Notes under the pieces: model-generated | Seen by the model: only the letters and a program-made list of their open reading frames with translations | What the model was told of the DNA's origin: nothing | Databases searched by the model: none | Assembly (NCBI GenBank): GCA_026018925.1 | Contig: JAKSZU010000012.1 | Span: forward strand, 30,493,814-30,557,813 | DNA: 64,000 bases | From: Tupaia tana | Lineage: Eukaryota; Chordata; Mammalia; Scandentia; Tupaiidae | Reading direction: 5' to 3' | Shown: piece by piece, positions 1 to 11,989 of the stretch | Layout of the letters: the number at the start of each line of letters is the position of its first letter | Numbering within the stretch: position 1 is the stretch's first letter | Translations under genes and position numbers: made by a program

Positions 1-1010
1 GGCAGGGCCTGGACTGCCCTCTGCCGGAAGAGGACGGTCAGGAAGAGCAAGGTGGGGAGTTGTGGTCCCTGTGCTTGGACAGACCGTGCGAGCTGGCAGA
101 GGGTTGAGCTGCAGGTGGAAGTGCACCAGGAGACCCCCAGGCCAGACTTTGTTTCTGAGCTAAAACATTTGCATTGGCAGAACGAGAGCCCTTGTTCCTG
201 GTGACCTCATCGGGTCAGTTTAGAGAAGGTGCCCGGAGGCCTTGGAGGACAAGGGGACATAAAAGGCAGTGTCGGGAGCTATGGAAACATATTCAGGGAG
301 GGCACCTAAATATATCCCCCGTGGTGGCGGGGTGCTATGATGGGCCAGCAGGAGGCTTGGGTAAAGCCAGAGGCACATTACTGTCCCCACTCCCCCACTG
401 TCTCCAAGCAGGAAGTGCTTCTGCTCTGGAGGCCTGAGAGCTGCCCCACAGGGTCTGGAGGATGGAGCTCTGCTGGGCAGGGGGAGCCTGGCCCTGCCTC
501 ACTGAGGGGGAGGCCAGCTGTCTTCTCCGTAGTCGACGACAAGAGTGTGATGTCGGTGTCACTTCAGGCCCCAGTTCCCTTTAATTCCACACCCCTAGCT
601 TTAAGAGTCTATAATTATTCAACCATTCTAGAAGTCTGTAATCCAAACTCCAACTCTCTCCACTCCAGCCGTAAACACACCCTGATTCCAGCTCGCATGG
701 TCAAGGATCCTGACCCGGCTTGGCAGCCTGTCACTTCCAAGCTTGTAACCTGCCAGGGGAGATGGACGGAGGCCCCTGCAGTAGGGTCTTCCGAGTGCCC
801 CCAGGAGAGGCCCCTCCCTACATGGCAGCCTGGTGAGAGGGAAGGTCTCTGGTGAGATAGCCACTGCCCCCAGGATGGACGAGAGAAGCTGGACCCTCAT
901 CAGTGGAGGCGCTCAGAGCAGCTGGAGGGTGGCCTTGGGGACAGAAATGTTTGGCTCCGCAGTTTGACTGAGCACCTGCCACACTAGAGCACACAGAAAT
1001 GTTTGACTCC
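1..1010. other. Unassigned sequence
   Basis: No gene, RNA or repeat that I can name. The open frames here are short and overlap on both strands, as expected by chance in GC-rich DNA. Confidence 0.5.
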
Positions 1011-1172
1011 CTGGGGGGATGGACACACTATAGTTTTTTCTCCTCTGTTCTCTTTTGCGGATTTTGGGCTCACACACATGCCTGGTGTGATTTTTCAAGC
1101 CACAGGGTCTGAGACCCAAACCACAGTCGGCCATGTGGTATTCAGCCTTAACCTCTGCCACCTGCTGGCCCG
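1011..1172 (-). mobile_element. tRNA-derived SINE, truncated at its 3' end
   Basis: Reverse-strand copy. The right end CCTGCTGGCCC is the SINE head; the body line TTTTGGGCTCACACACATGCC is diverged. The A tail and CCCTATAG block are missing. Old copy. Confidence 0.8.
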
Positions 1173-1324
1173 AGTTGTAAATTCTAAAGCAATCCGTGAG
1201 TACGCCTGTGTTTCCTGGATTCTTCGAGGAAGCTCACTGGCTCTGTGGATTTCCCACCCTTCTCCATGGCCTGTGGAGCCACTCTGACTCGGGACCAGGC
1301 ATGGAGACACCGCTGTTGAGTGGG

Positions 1325-1490
1325 GCAGTATATTGGTTCAAGGCATTGTGTTCAAATCCTACCTCTGTGACCTTGGGCAAGTGGTTAAGCAACCACTCAG
1401 TGAGGGCCTCGTGTCCCCATCTGTAATATGGAGATAACAAGGACACGTCCCTTACACGCATGTGAGAATTAAATATATTATCAGTGTAAG
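1325..1490 (+). repeat. MIR
   Basis: TTCAAATCCTACCTCTGTGACCTTGGGCAAG type order, then CATCTGTAATATGGAGATAA and GAGAATTAAATATAT: the classic MIR sequence in order. Confidence 0.85.
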
Positions 1491-1620
1491 TGTCAAGAAG
1501 AGATCCCAACCCATGGTAATACTGTGTGTTTGTCAGCGCAGTTAGCCTGAAGGGCCTTAGCCATCTTCGAGGACCGGTAGGAGAAGAGGCTGGCTCTGTG
1601 TGGAATGCTCTAGGTCAGAG

Positions 1621-1785
1621 CTTCTCTGTGCAACCCCTTCTCCTCTGTTCTCTTCCCGGGATCTTGGGCATGCACACACATGCACATGCAACCGACTTGA
1701 GCTTGAAGCCACCGGGTCCAGGACTTGAACTGCAGTCAGCCATGTGGGAGTCAGCGACATAACCACTATGCCATCTGCTGGCCCC
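1621..1785 (-). mobile_element. tRNA-derived SINE, 3' truncated
   Basis: Reverse copy with body, B-box region (GGACTTGAACTGCAG) and head CCATCTGCTGGCCCC. Lacks the tail. Confidence 0.8.
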
Positions 1786-1909
1786 TGACCCCCATCTTGA
1801 AGCTCTAGGTAGACAGGACTCTGAGCTGAGCTGAGGACAAGAACCATGATTCTCTGTTCCCCAGTGGGTCACCAACAGTCTGAAGAGCTCAATTAATATG
1901 GACCAAAAG

Positions 1910-2150
1910 GGGACCAGCAGATGGTATAATGGTTACGGCACTGGACTCCCACACAGGGGACTATAATTCGAGTCCCAGACCTGGTGGCTTGAAACTCACG
2001 CTGGGTGTGTGTGCCTAAGATCCCTAGAGCAGAATGGAGAAGAGACTGTGGTGTGGCCATTTCCCCTAGGGAGTGACCTCTTGCTTTCTGTCTTTCTCTG
2101 TCTCTCTGGCGAGCACATGTGCCTTACAGCAAAACTCTCTCTCTCTCTCT
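1910..2150 (+). mobile_element. tRNA-derived SINE, long form
   Basis: Head GGGACCAGCAGATGGTATAATGG holds the A box and AATTCGAGTCCC the B box. The body ends CTTACAGCAAAACTCTCT. Confidence 0.9.
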
Positions 2151-2325
2151 CTTTTTTTTTTAAAGATTGATCTATTTTAATTTTATTTATTCATTCATTT
2201 TATTTTTTTAATTTGACCAGAGAGAAACACAGAGAGAGAGGGAAAGTGAAAAAGCAAGCCACCAGGCCCAGGACTCGTACTATTGTCGGCCACGTGGGAG
2301 TGTCCAGTACCTTAACCACCATGAC
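2151..2325 (-). mobile_element. tRNA-derived SINE, short form
   Basis: Reverse copy of the short variant: AT-rich tail, TTTGACCAGAGAG, then GAAAAAGCAAGCCACC joins the C/T tract straight to the tRNA part. It is head-to-tail opposed to the preceding long SINE. Confidence 0.8.
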
Positions 2326-3406
2326 CAAACAAAAATGATCCAAAGGAATAGATCAAAACCCTAGTGAAGCAAGGGCTTCTCCAGCCCTGGACTGTTTCCT
2401 CTAAAACTCCCCCATCCCCTTTGAACTCCAAACTCCAGAGTGATTAGCCTGAAGCCTCACTTGGAGCCAGTGACAAACAGAACTGGTGGCTGGCCGGGCA
2501 AGTCAGGGTCCACACTCCCAAAAGACTTTTGCCTGCTTTCGGTATTCTGGCCAGGGGAGAGAGTGAGCCAGGAAAACCTCTCAGCCTCTCTGGGAGAGAG
2601 CAGAGGAAGGGCCTGGGTGTCTGAGGACGTGGCTCTTCCCCCATCTGTCCTGGTTCTGACAGTTGTTCACCTACAACCTGCGGCTGAGGTGTGCTAGAGC
2701 TCCCTGGTCCCGCTGGGCCGAATGTGGCACACACACACGTGGTACCTGTGTGCGTGCTGTGGGCAGTGTGCTCTAGTGTGGCAGGTGCTCAGGCGCGTGC
2801 ACGCATGCGGGCCTGTGTGAGTTACGTGGAGCTGTGTGGGGGTCTGGGTGTGCAGTGCAGGCACCGGTGTGGGGTTCTACCCATGGCACGTGCTCCTCCC
2901 TCCTCTGCCAGGTCTCTGTGGCCCCTGGGTGCTTTCTGACAATGGCAAACAGCAGACCGCAGACACTGGACAGAGCGAGGTGCTCAGGGTGCCGAGAAGG
3001 AAAGCCAAAGCTCAGCAAGGGGCCCAGGCTGCCCCTGTCTGGAGAGGCCATCGGCATGCTGCCTGCAAGTCTGAAGTGGCCAACTCAGCCCCTTTTAGGA
3101 GCTGATCTGAATCGCAAGGACCCACATCTGCAGACTGGGGCCAGCGGTCTCCTGTTTCAGACAGAGGATTTGGGTCGTGTTTTCTCTCCCGGCTCCTGGG
3201 GGCAGTGAGGGGCCCACAGGCAGTGGCCTTGAATGCCTGGGGTGCACACAAAACCATTCCCACCTGCTAGGTTCAGGTATGCGAGAGAGACCACCCAGGG
3301 AACTGTGAGCCCCGCCCAGGCAAGAAGGGGAACCCTAAGACTGAGCTAGCAGCAGCTGCCTGGGCCTGGGGCCTGGGTCTAAGCCCACCTTGGCCAGCTG
3401 GTGGTG
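2326..3406. other. Unassigned sequence
   Basis: GC-rich, with a patch of GTGTG/CACAC at 2730-2830. No gene or nameable repeat seen. Confidence 0.5.
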
Positions 3407-3709
3407 AGAATTATCCAACACGGGGAACCAGCAGTTAGCGGAAAGGCTATGTCGCTGGACTCCCACATAGTCGACCGCAGTGCGCGTCCCGGACCCGGTG
3501 GCTTAAAACTCATACCGGGCACATGTGCATGTGTGCCCAAGATCCCGAGAGGAGAATGGAGGAGAAGGGATTGCGGCGTGACCATCCCCCCTGGGGGGTG
3601 ATTTCTCGTTTTCTGTCTCTATGTCTCTCTCTGTCTGTCTGGCGAGTGCACACGCCCTATAGCGAAAACCTCTCCAAAAAAAAAAAAAAAAAAGAATTAT
3701 CCAACACGG
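3407..3709 (+). mobile_element. Young tRNA-derived SINE with target-site duplication
   Basis: The SINE body is 3424-3692, starting GGAACCAGCAGTTAGCG and ending in an 18-base A tail. It is flanked by exact 17-base repeats AGAATTATCCAACACGG (3407-3423 and 3693-3709). Confidence 0.95.
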
Positions 3710-4654
3710 ACATGTGGATGGTCTGGAGAGTGCCTGACTTACTGTACAGGAGTGAGACAGTTCCCGGCGGCCACTGAGGGCAGGAGGGTGGCTGTGGAGG
3801 GTCAGCGACCACAGGCAGTGGAGGGGCTAAGGACCCCGAGAGAGATGGGTTCTTAACCATCGCACCCCTCAATCCTATTCCCATCCCTGGGAGGAGTCTA
3901 CACTCCAGCCTGAGCTGGGGGAGCCTGAGCCCTGAGCCTTGGCTAATCCCCTAAGGGTTCCTCCTCCTTTTATGCAACTGCTTTTGTTCCTGAGAAAATT
4001 GAGAGCCCACAGTGCCCGGTGACCCCACAAACCTCCCAAGGCATCTGGGCCAGCTTGGGATTGTGGCTAAGATCAACACACCTGGGAAAACAAGGCCCAC
4101 GGCCTGGAGTTGGCAGGACTCTCCAGGAGCGGGCACAAGCAGACACATATGTGAACACACACATGCTCCGCAGCCTCTCACATGGACACACATGATGCTT
4201 GGGGTCGTTCCACACACATGTGCACCTGGGAGGACACTGTGTCTTCTGGGGCAGGCCCACATGTGACTGGCAAGACCCCAGGCAGACGTGTGTGTGGCAT
4301 GGATACGTACAGTTACCGTCTATGTCCGCACCCAGCCGGAGGCCTGGGGTAAGGGTGGGTGGTTCCCACAGTTCCCTCAGGGATACGCCCTTTGCCTCCC
4401 GGAACAAGCTCTCCAGGCCTGCCAGCTTGTCCCTTTCCCGTCTCTCCCTCTTCATCTTCTCACCGCGAGGACAGAGGAGGGCCCTTCCTGTCAGCTGCTG
4501 CTGCTGATTGGGAGAAAAAGTGGCTTTGTCTTTCTGAAGAGCTGGTTCAGAGAATTACCACTTATTTCCCGTCAAGGGTCAAGGGCCTGCTCTGGAACGG
4601 CCTCTGGGCCCACAGGTGTGTGAGGCTGGTTCTCAGATGAGCGTGTACAGCCCC
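3710..4654. other. Unassigned sequence
   Basis: Mixed GC-rich DNA with scattered CACACATG runs around 4140-4220. No gene or repeat family recognised. Confidence 0.5.
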
Positions 4655-4850
4655 GTCACCCAGGTAGTGCCTGAAAGTTTGCAAACTGCCTTCTTGCCAA
4701 TGTCTTGCTCATTCTTCATGACACCCGTGAGAATGTAGGTGCCTCAATTCTTCCTCTTGACAGATAAGAGAGCTGAGGATCAGAGAGGGATAGGAGCTGC
4801 TTGAGGTCACACAGCAAGTCGAGACAGAGTTACCCAGCACTCTCCGGAGC
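4655..4850 (-). repeat. MIR
   Basis: Reverse MIR signature: GACAGATAAGAGAGCTGAGG, then GAGGTCACACAGCAAG. Confidence 0.8.
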
Positions 4851-5454
4851 TTGGGCTAGAGGAGAGTGCGGTAAGCCTCCTGGAGCTTGGAGTACGAGAA
4901 CTGGCCTGTCAGAGCTGAGAGGACGAGGCAGGCTGGAGCTACCGGATGGAGGAGGCATCACACTCCTTTACCAGGTGCTGACCGAGGGCACAGCCAGCTC
5001 CTTAGAGACCAGGCTCTGCCGTGACACTCAGTCATTGACCTGCCTTTGCTCACATACGAGAGGAGCAGGCAGGAGGGACTGCAAGGGCACCTTTGCCCTC
5101 TGCATGCCCCAGGCAAGCCCTTGCCCTCTCTGGGCCCAGCATACTCCTCTCTACAACAGGATCTCGGGGTTGTTGGGAGGCGCGCTCCCTCGCTGCGCCT
5201 GCAGACGGCTTCCCCAGGGCCCAGGGAGGAAGGTACACTCAGTCCTGGAAGTCCTGAGCTGCAGCCTGGCCCCAGGGTTCCTGGCTTCACACCCTGGCCT
5301 GCTGCTGAGAGCCTCTGAGGCAGGGCCTGGCACAGAGGGGGGCTCGAAGCCAAGGCGGCGTCTCCTCCAGGCTTCGTGGGCTTCTCCAAAGACAGATGGG
5401 GGGGGGGGATCCAGCAGATCCAGATGTTCAGCCCCTCTGAGATGACAGCCCTCG
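4851..5454. other. Unassigned GC-rich sequence
   Basis: No gene or repeat recognised. It contains a G10 run at 5400-5408. Confidence 0.45.
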
Positions 5455-5757
5455 CTCTCTGCCCCTCCTTTTTCTTTTCTTTTTTTTTTTTTTGGAGAGT
5501 TTTTCGCTATAGGGCATGTGCGCTCACCAAATAGACAGAGAGACATAGAGACAGAAAGCGAGAAATCACCCTCCGGGGGGATGGTCACGCTGCAGTCCCT
5601 TCTCCTCCATTCTCCTCTCGGGATCTTGGGCACGCACGCACACGCGCCCGGCGTGAGTTTTAAGCCACCGGGTCCGGGACGCGAACCGCGGTCGACTACG
5701 TGGGAGTCCAGCGACATAGCCATTACGCTAACTGCTGGTTCTCTCTGCCCCTCCTTT
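5455..5757 (-). mobile_element. Young tRNA-derived SINE with target-site duplication
   Basis: Reverse copy 5472-5740, flanked by exact 17-base repeats CTCTCTGCCCCTCCTTT (5455-5471 and 5741-5757). CpG-rich body and the youngest-type head (CGCTAACTGCTGG). Confidence 0.95.
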
Positions 5758-5917
5758 ACCTTTCTCTACAGTTCTTATCACGGCCAGACCTCTATATATT
5801 TACTCATTAACTAGAACTAGTTTCCCCTTTCTAGAATGCAGGTGCCTCGGGAGTGGGGACTTGGTTTTATATGCGCATGTGCCTTGAGCGTTACCTAAGC
5901 AGAGACATCCGATAAAT

Positions 5918-6000
5918 ACAGATGTCCCTTGATTTACGACGAGGTTATAGCAAATAAACTCATCATAAGTTCAAAATACCATAAATCAAAAATTCATTTA
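5918..6000. mobile_element. Ancient DNA-transposon-like fragment
   Basis: ACAGATGTCCCTTGATTTACG followed by GAGGTTATAGCAAATAAACTC and ATAAGTTCAAAATACC resembles the end of an old mammalian DNA transposon, possibly Tigger-type. The family name is uncertain. A SINE is inserted directly after it. Confidence 0.35.
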
Positions 6001-6001
6001 A

Positions 6002-6245
6002 GGGGCCAGCAGGTGGCAATGAGGTTAAGGGGCTGGATCCTACATGGCTGACTTTGCAGTTTGAGTCCCAAACACGGTGGCTTGAAAAACATGTGGAGTG
6101 CATGTGTGTGCATGCCCACAATCCTGAGAGGACAACAGAGAAGGGATTGTGGCATGGTCATTCCCCCGGGGGATGATTTCTCACTTCCCTCTCTCTGGAA
6201 AGCCCACATGCCCTATGGTAAAAAGCAAAACAAACAAACTAAAAC
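6002..6245 (+). mobile_element. tRNA-derived SINE, older long form
   Basis: Head GGGGCCAGCAGGTGGCAATG, B box GTTTGAGTCCC, end CCCTATGGTAAAAAGC. Confidence 0.9.
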
Positions 6246-6540
6246 GTAAGAAGAAGAGGAGGAGGAATTACATAGCCAGCCCAAGAGATGGGGAGGGCCA
6301 GTCCAGGCCTGTCCTCGCCCCAGAGCAGAGCCTCACTGGCCACCTTCTTCTGATCTAGTCCAAGCTAAGGGTAGATCGGAGCTGAGAAGGGGAGTGGAAA
6401 CTCAGGTTCAGCCTTTCTCCCCACGTCACCTTCTATCTCAGCAGCCATCCTTAGTTCCTGGGGTATAGGGTCTCTGGGCCCATGGGGTTGGAGACACAGA
6501 CACCAAAGCCATTAATTAATCTTAGGGTTTCCGCTTCCTT

Positions 6541-6795
6541 TTTTTTTTTTTTTTAAGAGAGACTTTTGGTATAGGGCGTGTATACTCACTGGAGAGACAC
6601 AGAGAGACAGAAAGTGAGAAACCACCCCCCGGGGGATGGCCACACTGCGATTTCTTCTCCTCCATTCTCCTCTCAGGATCTTGGGCACCCATGCATACGT
6701 GCCTGGCATGAGTTTTAAGTCACGGGTCCAGGACTCGAATAGGGATAGACTACGTGGGAGTCCAGCAATGCAACCATGACACCATCTGCTGGACC
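6541..6795 (-). mobile_element. tRNA-derived SINE, long form
   Basis: Reverse copy with T14 tail, TATAGGGCG, body and head CATCTGCTGGACC. The flank GCTTCCTTT recurs on both sides, a short probable target duplication. Confidence 0.9.
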
Positions 6796-6814
6796 CGGGG
6801 TCTCAGCTTCCTTT

Positions 6815-7030
6815 AAAAAAAAAAATTGCTATAAGATGTTTGTGGTTGCTGGAGAGACACAGAGAAAGACAGAGAGAGAAATCACCCCCAGGAGGATGGC
6901 CATGCTGCAATACCTACTTTATTCTCCTCTTGGGATTCTGGGCACCCATACACACGTGCCTGGTGTGTCTTTTAAGCTAGTGGTCATGTGGGATCCAGCC
7001 GCCTTAACTACCTCGCCACCAGCTGGCCCG
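6815..7030 (-). mobile_element. tRNA-derived SINE, diverged, with a 5' deletion
   Basis: Reverse copy abutting the previous one. Part of the tRNA region is lost (the B box is absent between GCTAGTGG and TCATGTGGG). Flanks TCTCAGCTTCCTT and CCTCAGCTTCTT look like its imperfect target duplication. Confidence 0.8.
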
Positions 7031-7324
7031 GGCCTCAGCTTCTTGCTGGGTGTTCCAGGCACTACTTAGAAAACCAAGGAATCGCTCCCTGTGGCAACAG
7101 TGAGCAGGAAGAGGATGATCTCCCGACTCCAGAGAGGCCTGGCCTGGCTGGGGTGGGGTAGGGAGGAGAAGAAATGGCCATTCCGTCATGCTTTCCTGCG
7201 TCAGCCCTTGGTCCTGAAATGCCATCTCAGTCAACCTTCCCAGGCTACCAGGGCGATGGTATCCATTTCTCGGTGCTCATATTTGGGTAGGGGCTGAGTC
7301 AGCATTAGGGACTTACGCTGGAAG

Positions 7325-7440
7325 GTTCTTGGGATTCGTTTTGCCACTTACCAGCTCTGTGCTGTGGGGAGTTACTTCCCCTCCTCAGATTTCTCAGTTT
7401 CCTTGTCTGCTGCCTCCTCAGATTCTGAGAGACTTTGCAC
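7325..7440 (+). repeat. MIR
   Basis: GCCACTTACCAGCTCTGTG, then TTACTTCCC and CTCAGTTTCCTTGTCTG. Confidence 0.7.
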
Positions 7441-7719
7441 CAGAGTTGGCATTTGCTCTAGCGCATCGGACCACTGGCGGTGCTCCGTGCTCGCTGGCTC
7501 CTGGGTGAGTTCTCTGGCCAGGCGCTTCCCGAGCGCATGCGCCCACTTGCAGCCAGTACTGCTCTGGCTGTTGCTGGAGTGGGGTGGGGACAGCCATGGG
7601 GGTCTTCTGCCGTCCTCTGCCTGGTTATGCCTAGAGACTGCAGAGGCACAGCATGGAGGGACGCCATGCAGGACAGGAGGGAAGGAGACATAGAACTGAC
7701 CGCACCTCGGAGGGGTCAA

Positions 7720-7865
7720 GATTTGAAGCCACGGTTCAGAGTGTGAGTCCCCAATGGGACAGGTCACTTTGCCTCTCTGGGCTTCAATTTTTTACTCTGT
7801 AAAATGGGAGCAGCAGATATCTCTACCCAAGATTTGAAAACTGTTAAGTGTAGCGTGCTGGTAAG
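7720..7865 (+). repeat. MIR
   Basis: CACTTTGCCTCTCTGGGCTTC and CTCTGTAAAATGGGAGCAG follow the MIR order. Confidence 0.8.
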
Positions 7866-8130
7866 GGTCCCGTGGAGGGAGCTGGGCCCTGTGCCCAGAG
7901 CATCCCAGGAACTATGGTTGGGGTTGCTGATAGGAAGGAGTAAGTGAGAAAATGGGAGTCCATGGAGGAGGCCCTTGGGAAGTCTCTCATTTCTACCATC
8001 CCAGCTAACTCTCAAGACAGCCTGGGCTGACCGCAGGAGAAGTGGAGTGGGGAAATGGAGTTCCTGAGTCTAGGTGTGACTTATTAAGGGAAAGAGCAGG
8101 TGAATGAGTGTGTTTGGGAGAGTGGGGTTA

Positions 8131-8428
8131 AAGCTTCTCTGGAGGGGGACCAGCAGTTGGCGTAATGGCTATGTCGCTGGACTCCCACGTAGTTGACCGT
8201 GGTTCAAGTCCCGGACCCGGTGGCTTAAACTCATGCCAGGCGCATGTGCGTGCGTGCCCAAGATCCTGAGAGGAGAATGGAGGAGAAGGGATTGCGGTGT
8301 GGCCATCTCCCCCTGTGGGGTGATTTCTTGCTTTCTGTCTCTTTTGTCTCTCTCTGTCTTTCTGGTGAGCGCACACCACACCCTATAGTAAAAACCTCTC
8401 AAAAAAAAAAAAAAAAGCTTCTCTGGAG
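8131..8428 (+). mobile_element. Young tRNA-derived SINE with target-site duplication
   Basis: Body 8145-8414. Exact 14-base flanks AAGCTTCTCTGGAG at 8131-8144 and 8415-8428. Confidence 0.95.
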
Positions 8429-9106
8429 TTTCTACTAACACTCACTCTGTTGCCCAACTTGGGGAAAACAGGCAGCCTAGCGCATCCGTTCAGCCCTGGC
8501 TTCTTGAAGATACTTGGCATTCACATCTCTTGCCACCTCTAGACTGAGTCCAAAGTCAATTCAGAAACAGTCTCTGCCCTCTTGGTATCAAGTGAGATGA
8601 AAATGAGAGGGCTCTTGGCAAACTGTGGTGTTGTGCCTCTGATGGTGCATTGGCATGTGTGTGCAAGCCCTCCGGTGTGCATGTGTGATTGAAAAGGTGC
8701 AGCCAGTGAGAGTGTATGTGTGTTCCGTGTGTGTGTCCATGCACACTCTTAGGCCTGGCTGGGTGGGGCTGACTCCACAATGCCCAAGACTCCTTATTTA
8801 GTTTTGGCTCCTCTCTAAAATTCCTACAATCTTTTTTTTGCATTTCCTTACTATTTGTTAGTTTATCAGAAAGGGAGGGGACACAGTCCGGAAAGCTAGC
8901 AATTGTCTCCAGCCTCCTGACTCTTCTCCCATCCTGCTCTGGCCTCATCCTGTGCTATCCCTGGAGACCTGGCTGCTGGGAGCTTCCAGCGCAGCCAGGT
9001 GTGTGGGGCCAGAAGCTTACCTGGCTCCTCTGGGCACCCATCGGCCACCTGCTGTTCCCTCTGAAGCTATGCCCTGGCCATCTTCATGCTGTTGTCCCAT
9101 TAACTT
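8429..9106. other. Unassigned sequence
   Basis: No gene or repeat family recognised. GTGTGTG patches occur at 8650-8745. Confidence 0.45.
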
Positions 9107-9360
9107 GTTTTTTTCTTTGCTATTGGGTACATGTGCTCACCAGAGTTAGAGAAAAAGAAGGAAAGAGGGAAAGTGAGAAAGCACCCCCAACCCAGGGGGA
9201 TGGCCACAGCACAATCCCTTCTCCTCCACTCTCCTTTTGGGATTTTGGGCACACATGCATACACACCCAGGACGTTCTTAAAGCTGTTGGATCCCAGACT
9301 CAAACTGCACAGTAAGCTGTGTGGATTCCAGTTGCTTTAACCGCCACACCACAGGCCTGC
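9107..9360 (-). mobile_element. tRNA-derived SINE, diverged
   Basis: Reverse copy: T-rich tail, TTTGCTATTGGGTACATG, body TTTTGGGATTTTGGGCACAC, head CACAGGCCTGC. Confidence 0.85.
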
Positions 9361-9394
9361 TCGTTAGCTTTTTATAACATCCCAGTGCCTTCCA

Positions 9395-9510
9395 GAGATG
9401 CTTATCATTGCCATTTCATAGGCAAGGAAATGAAGGCTCAGTGAGGGAAAATAGCTTTCCCAGAGCTATCCAGCCAACGAGTATCAGTGCTGGGTTTTCA
9501 TTTTCTTCCT
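9395..9510 (-). repeat. MIR
   Basis: CCATTTCATAGGCAAGGAAATG, AGGCTCAGTGAGG and CCAGAGCTATCCAGCCAACG follow reverse MIR order. Confidence 0.8.
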
Positions 9511-9671
9511 AACTCCAAAAACCTTTTTCTTAACTCCTGTGGCCTACCTAGAGGCCATGAGCTGACTGGTTGATTGACTGAATAAATGGTAAATAAATAA
9601 ATGGATGAAAGAGCTAATCAATAAGCCAGTCAGTCAATATCGACCTGAAGGAGCAGGTGAAGTAGTAATAG

Positions 9672-9850
9672 TGATGGGTATCATTTACTGAGCACCTACT
9701 GTGTGCCAAGTGTTTCATCTAAAAGTGATAGAGTCACCATTCTTGCCACTCCCATTTTGCAGCTGGGAAAGCTGAGGCTCAGAGAACCTGCCCAGTATGG
9801 GAGCTTGGATTATAACTCATCAGACTCCAGGCCCAGAGCCCACGTTGTCC
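9672..9850 (-). repeat. MIR
   Basis: ATTTACTGAGCACCTACTGT, GTGCCAAGTGTT, then CCCATTTTGCAGCTGGGAAAG and TGAGGCTCAGAGAAC. Confidence 0.85.
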
Positions 9851-11034
9851 TGATCCCTTCGAGGGCAAATTGGCAGAGCCTGGAAACAGTTGCCCATTCT
9901 TGCAAAAAACTGGGGCCAGTCAGTTCTCTCAAGAAGCCAGATCCATGGGGCCCCTCCTGCCCTGGGGCCATTTCCCCTTTTGTCTCTGAAACAGGTTTCT
10001 ATTTCAGTCTGGGGTGGGGATCTGGCAGCCTAGGCTCCGACTCTTCCTCTCTGACTGTTAGTTTGTCTAGTTAGGGCCCATGCCCAGGCCCAGTCATGTA
10101 GAGATGTCTCCGTATTCCCCTGCCCTACAGCCAGCTCTTCATTATAGCTCCATGGAGCCCAGGACCTGGGAAAGAGGCATCATTGGTCTGCAGAAATAGA
10201 TTAGCTGGGCCAGTGGCCTCTGTGCCCAATGCTGTGCTAAATGCCAGAGACTCAGTGGCTAGTGGGTCCAGCTAGGTGCTGAGGCCCAGGAGGATTCATC
10301 GCAGTGGTTGAGCATGGGATCTGGTTTCCCAGTGCAGCACTTGTTTTCATGGCATCCAATGGAGTCCAGCTATCCAGTGGCACTAAGAGACAGATCAAGG
10401 CTCAGGTGAAGGATGACATTGTCTCTGTCATGCCAGAACGATGGGACCCAACCATTCATATCAGTTCCTGGTGCTTTGTACCTACTATGGGGGTGGGAGA
10501 TAGGGACATAGTGGGGACAGACTTAGCACAGGGGAGGGAGCCAGATTTTGAAACCCAGGATGGGTTTGTATCTAGGCACCAACATTTGATGTCTGTGTGA
10601 TCTCAGACACCTGTTGGAATCAGTTTCCTATTTTACAGATGGGACACTAGAACCTACCTGACTAGCTCAGGGGGTGGGAAACTAGGACCATGCATATCAC
10701 ATTACTTATAGGTTCTCAGGAAGTCTTAGTTCACTCCCCTTCTTGCCCTAGAGAGCCCATCATCTGAGGGAGGAGAAATTCTCTTGGGCGGCAGCTGATG
10801 TGATGGTTAAGGCAAGAGACAAGGCTTGTAGGAATCTGGGATCTCCCCTGATGATTCACCGTACTTGACATTATGGTGCAGTCTCATGTCTCATGCCCTC
10901 ACAGTGGTTTCCACCACCCTTCTGAGACACACACCTCTATATCATGAAAAGGAAATAGAGGCACAGAGAAGCTACTATGAGATGGGAGATGCCTTTGTTA
11001 GGAAAAAGTGCTGGAAGATAGCAAATAACAAAAA
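9851..11034. other. Mostly unassigned sequence with a MIR relic
   Basis: A diverged MIR (+) is likely at about 10540-10660 (TGTGTGATCTCAGACACCTG, then TTTCCTATTTTACAGATGGG). Nothing else is recognised. Confidence 0.45.
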
Positions 11035-11300
11035 AGCAGATTTATGAGTGGCTAAACAGACTGTGGTATGTCCATACAATGGAATACCATTGAGCCATCA
11101 AAATGAAATTCTGATCCAGTCTATGGCATGGATGAGCCCTGAAGCTGTTATACTAAGTAGAATAAGCCAGACACGAAAGGGACACATACTGGCTGATTCC
11201 ATTTACAGGAACTCTCCAGAACAGGCAAATTCACAAAAAGGAGATCTAATAATTTCCAAGAAATGGAGAGAAAGAGGAATGGGGAGAAAAATGAAACAGT
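11035..11300 (+). mobile_element. L1 3' UTR fragment
   Basis: GTGGTATGTCCATACAATGG, ATAAGCCAGACACGAAAGGG and GATTCCATTTACAGGAACTC are the classic eutherian L1M 3' sequence. The same lines recur at 12650-12800, so two L1 3' ends of one lineage are present. Confidence 0.85.
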
Positions 11301-11472
11301 CCTCAACCTTGGCCTCCTGACTTGGCTGGAAATCCCCCCTTTCTGACTCCTGGATTTGTTAAAAAGATTCACTGAGGACTTGTTTTGTGCCAGGAATTTC
11401 TTATAGGTTTTTCTGGTATAACAATGACAACCAAGGGGGTTGAATACTGTAACTCATATGTGACAGTAAGAC

Positions 11473-11566
11473 AGGAGGGCCCATAGTCTAGTGGTTAAGG
11501 GAGCTGGATTCCACATGGCCAACCAGGGTACAAATCCTGGCCCCAGTGGCTTGGTAAACACACCAG

Positions 11567-11606
<40 letters not shown>

Positions 11607-11775
11607 AAGCCCAAGATCCTTGCAGGATGGAAAAATGGAGGAGAAGGGATTGTAACATAACCATACCCTATGGAGGGAATGCCTTCTCCTTCTTCCTCTG
11701 TCTTTCTCTGGTGAGTGCACATGCCCTCTTGCAATTGACCAAAAAAAAAAAAAAACAAACAAACAAACAAAAAAC
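11473..11775 (+). mobile_element. tRNA-derived SINE, older variant head, with expanded GT tract
   Basis: Head GGGCCCATAGTCTAGTGGTTAA, B box TACAAATCCTGG, body, then GCACATGCCCTCTTGCAATTG and an A-rich tail. Its internal GTGTG segment has grown into a dinucleotide repeat at 11568-11605. Confidence 0.88.
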
Positions 11776-11779
11776 AAGT

Positions 11780-11905
11780 AACTGGGAAATTCAGACTCAG
11801 AGTGTTATAGAATGTACTTAAGACCATAAAGTTAATAGAATCAGAGGGAGGATTCAAACTCAGGTCTCTTCATCCTGAAACCCGTGATTCTTCCACTCTA
11901 TAGGG
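11780..11905 (-). repeat. MIR
   Basis: AGGGAGGATTCAAACTCAGGTC and TGATTCTTCCACTCTATAGG: the end of a reverse MIR. Confidence 0.65.
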
Positions 11906-11989
11906 TATTTGTCCCATAAAGATATCATGCCTCAGAGCAGAAATTCAGATGATAAAGCAGCAAAATATGGATGACAACATAAAAAGGAG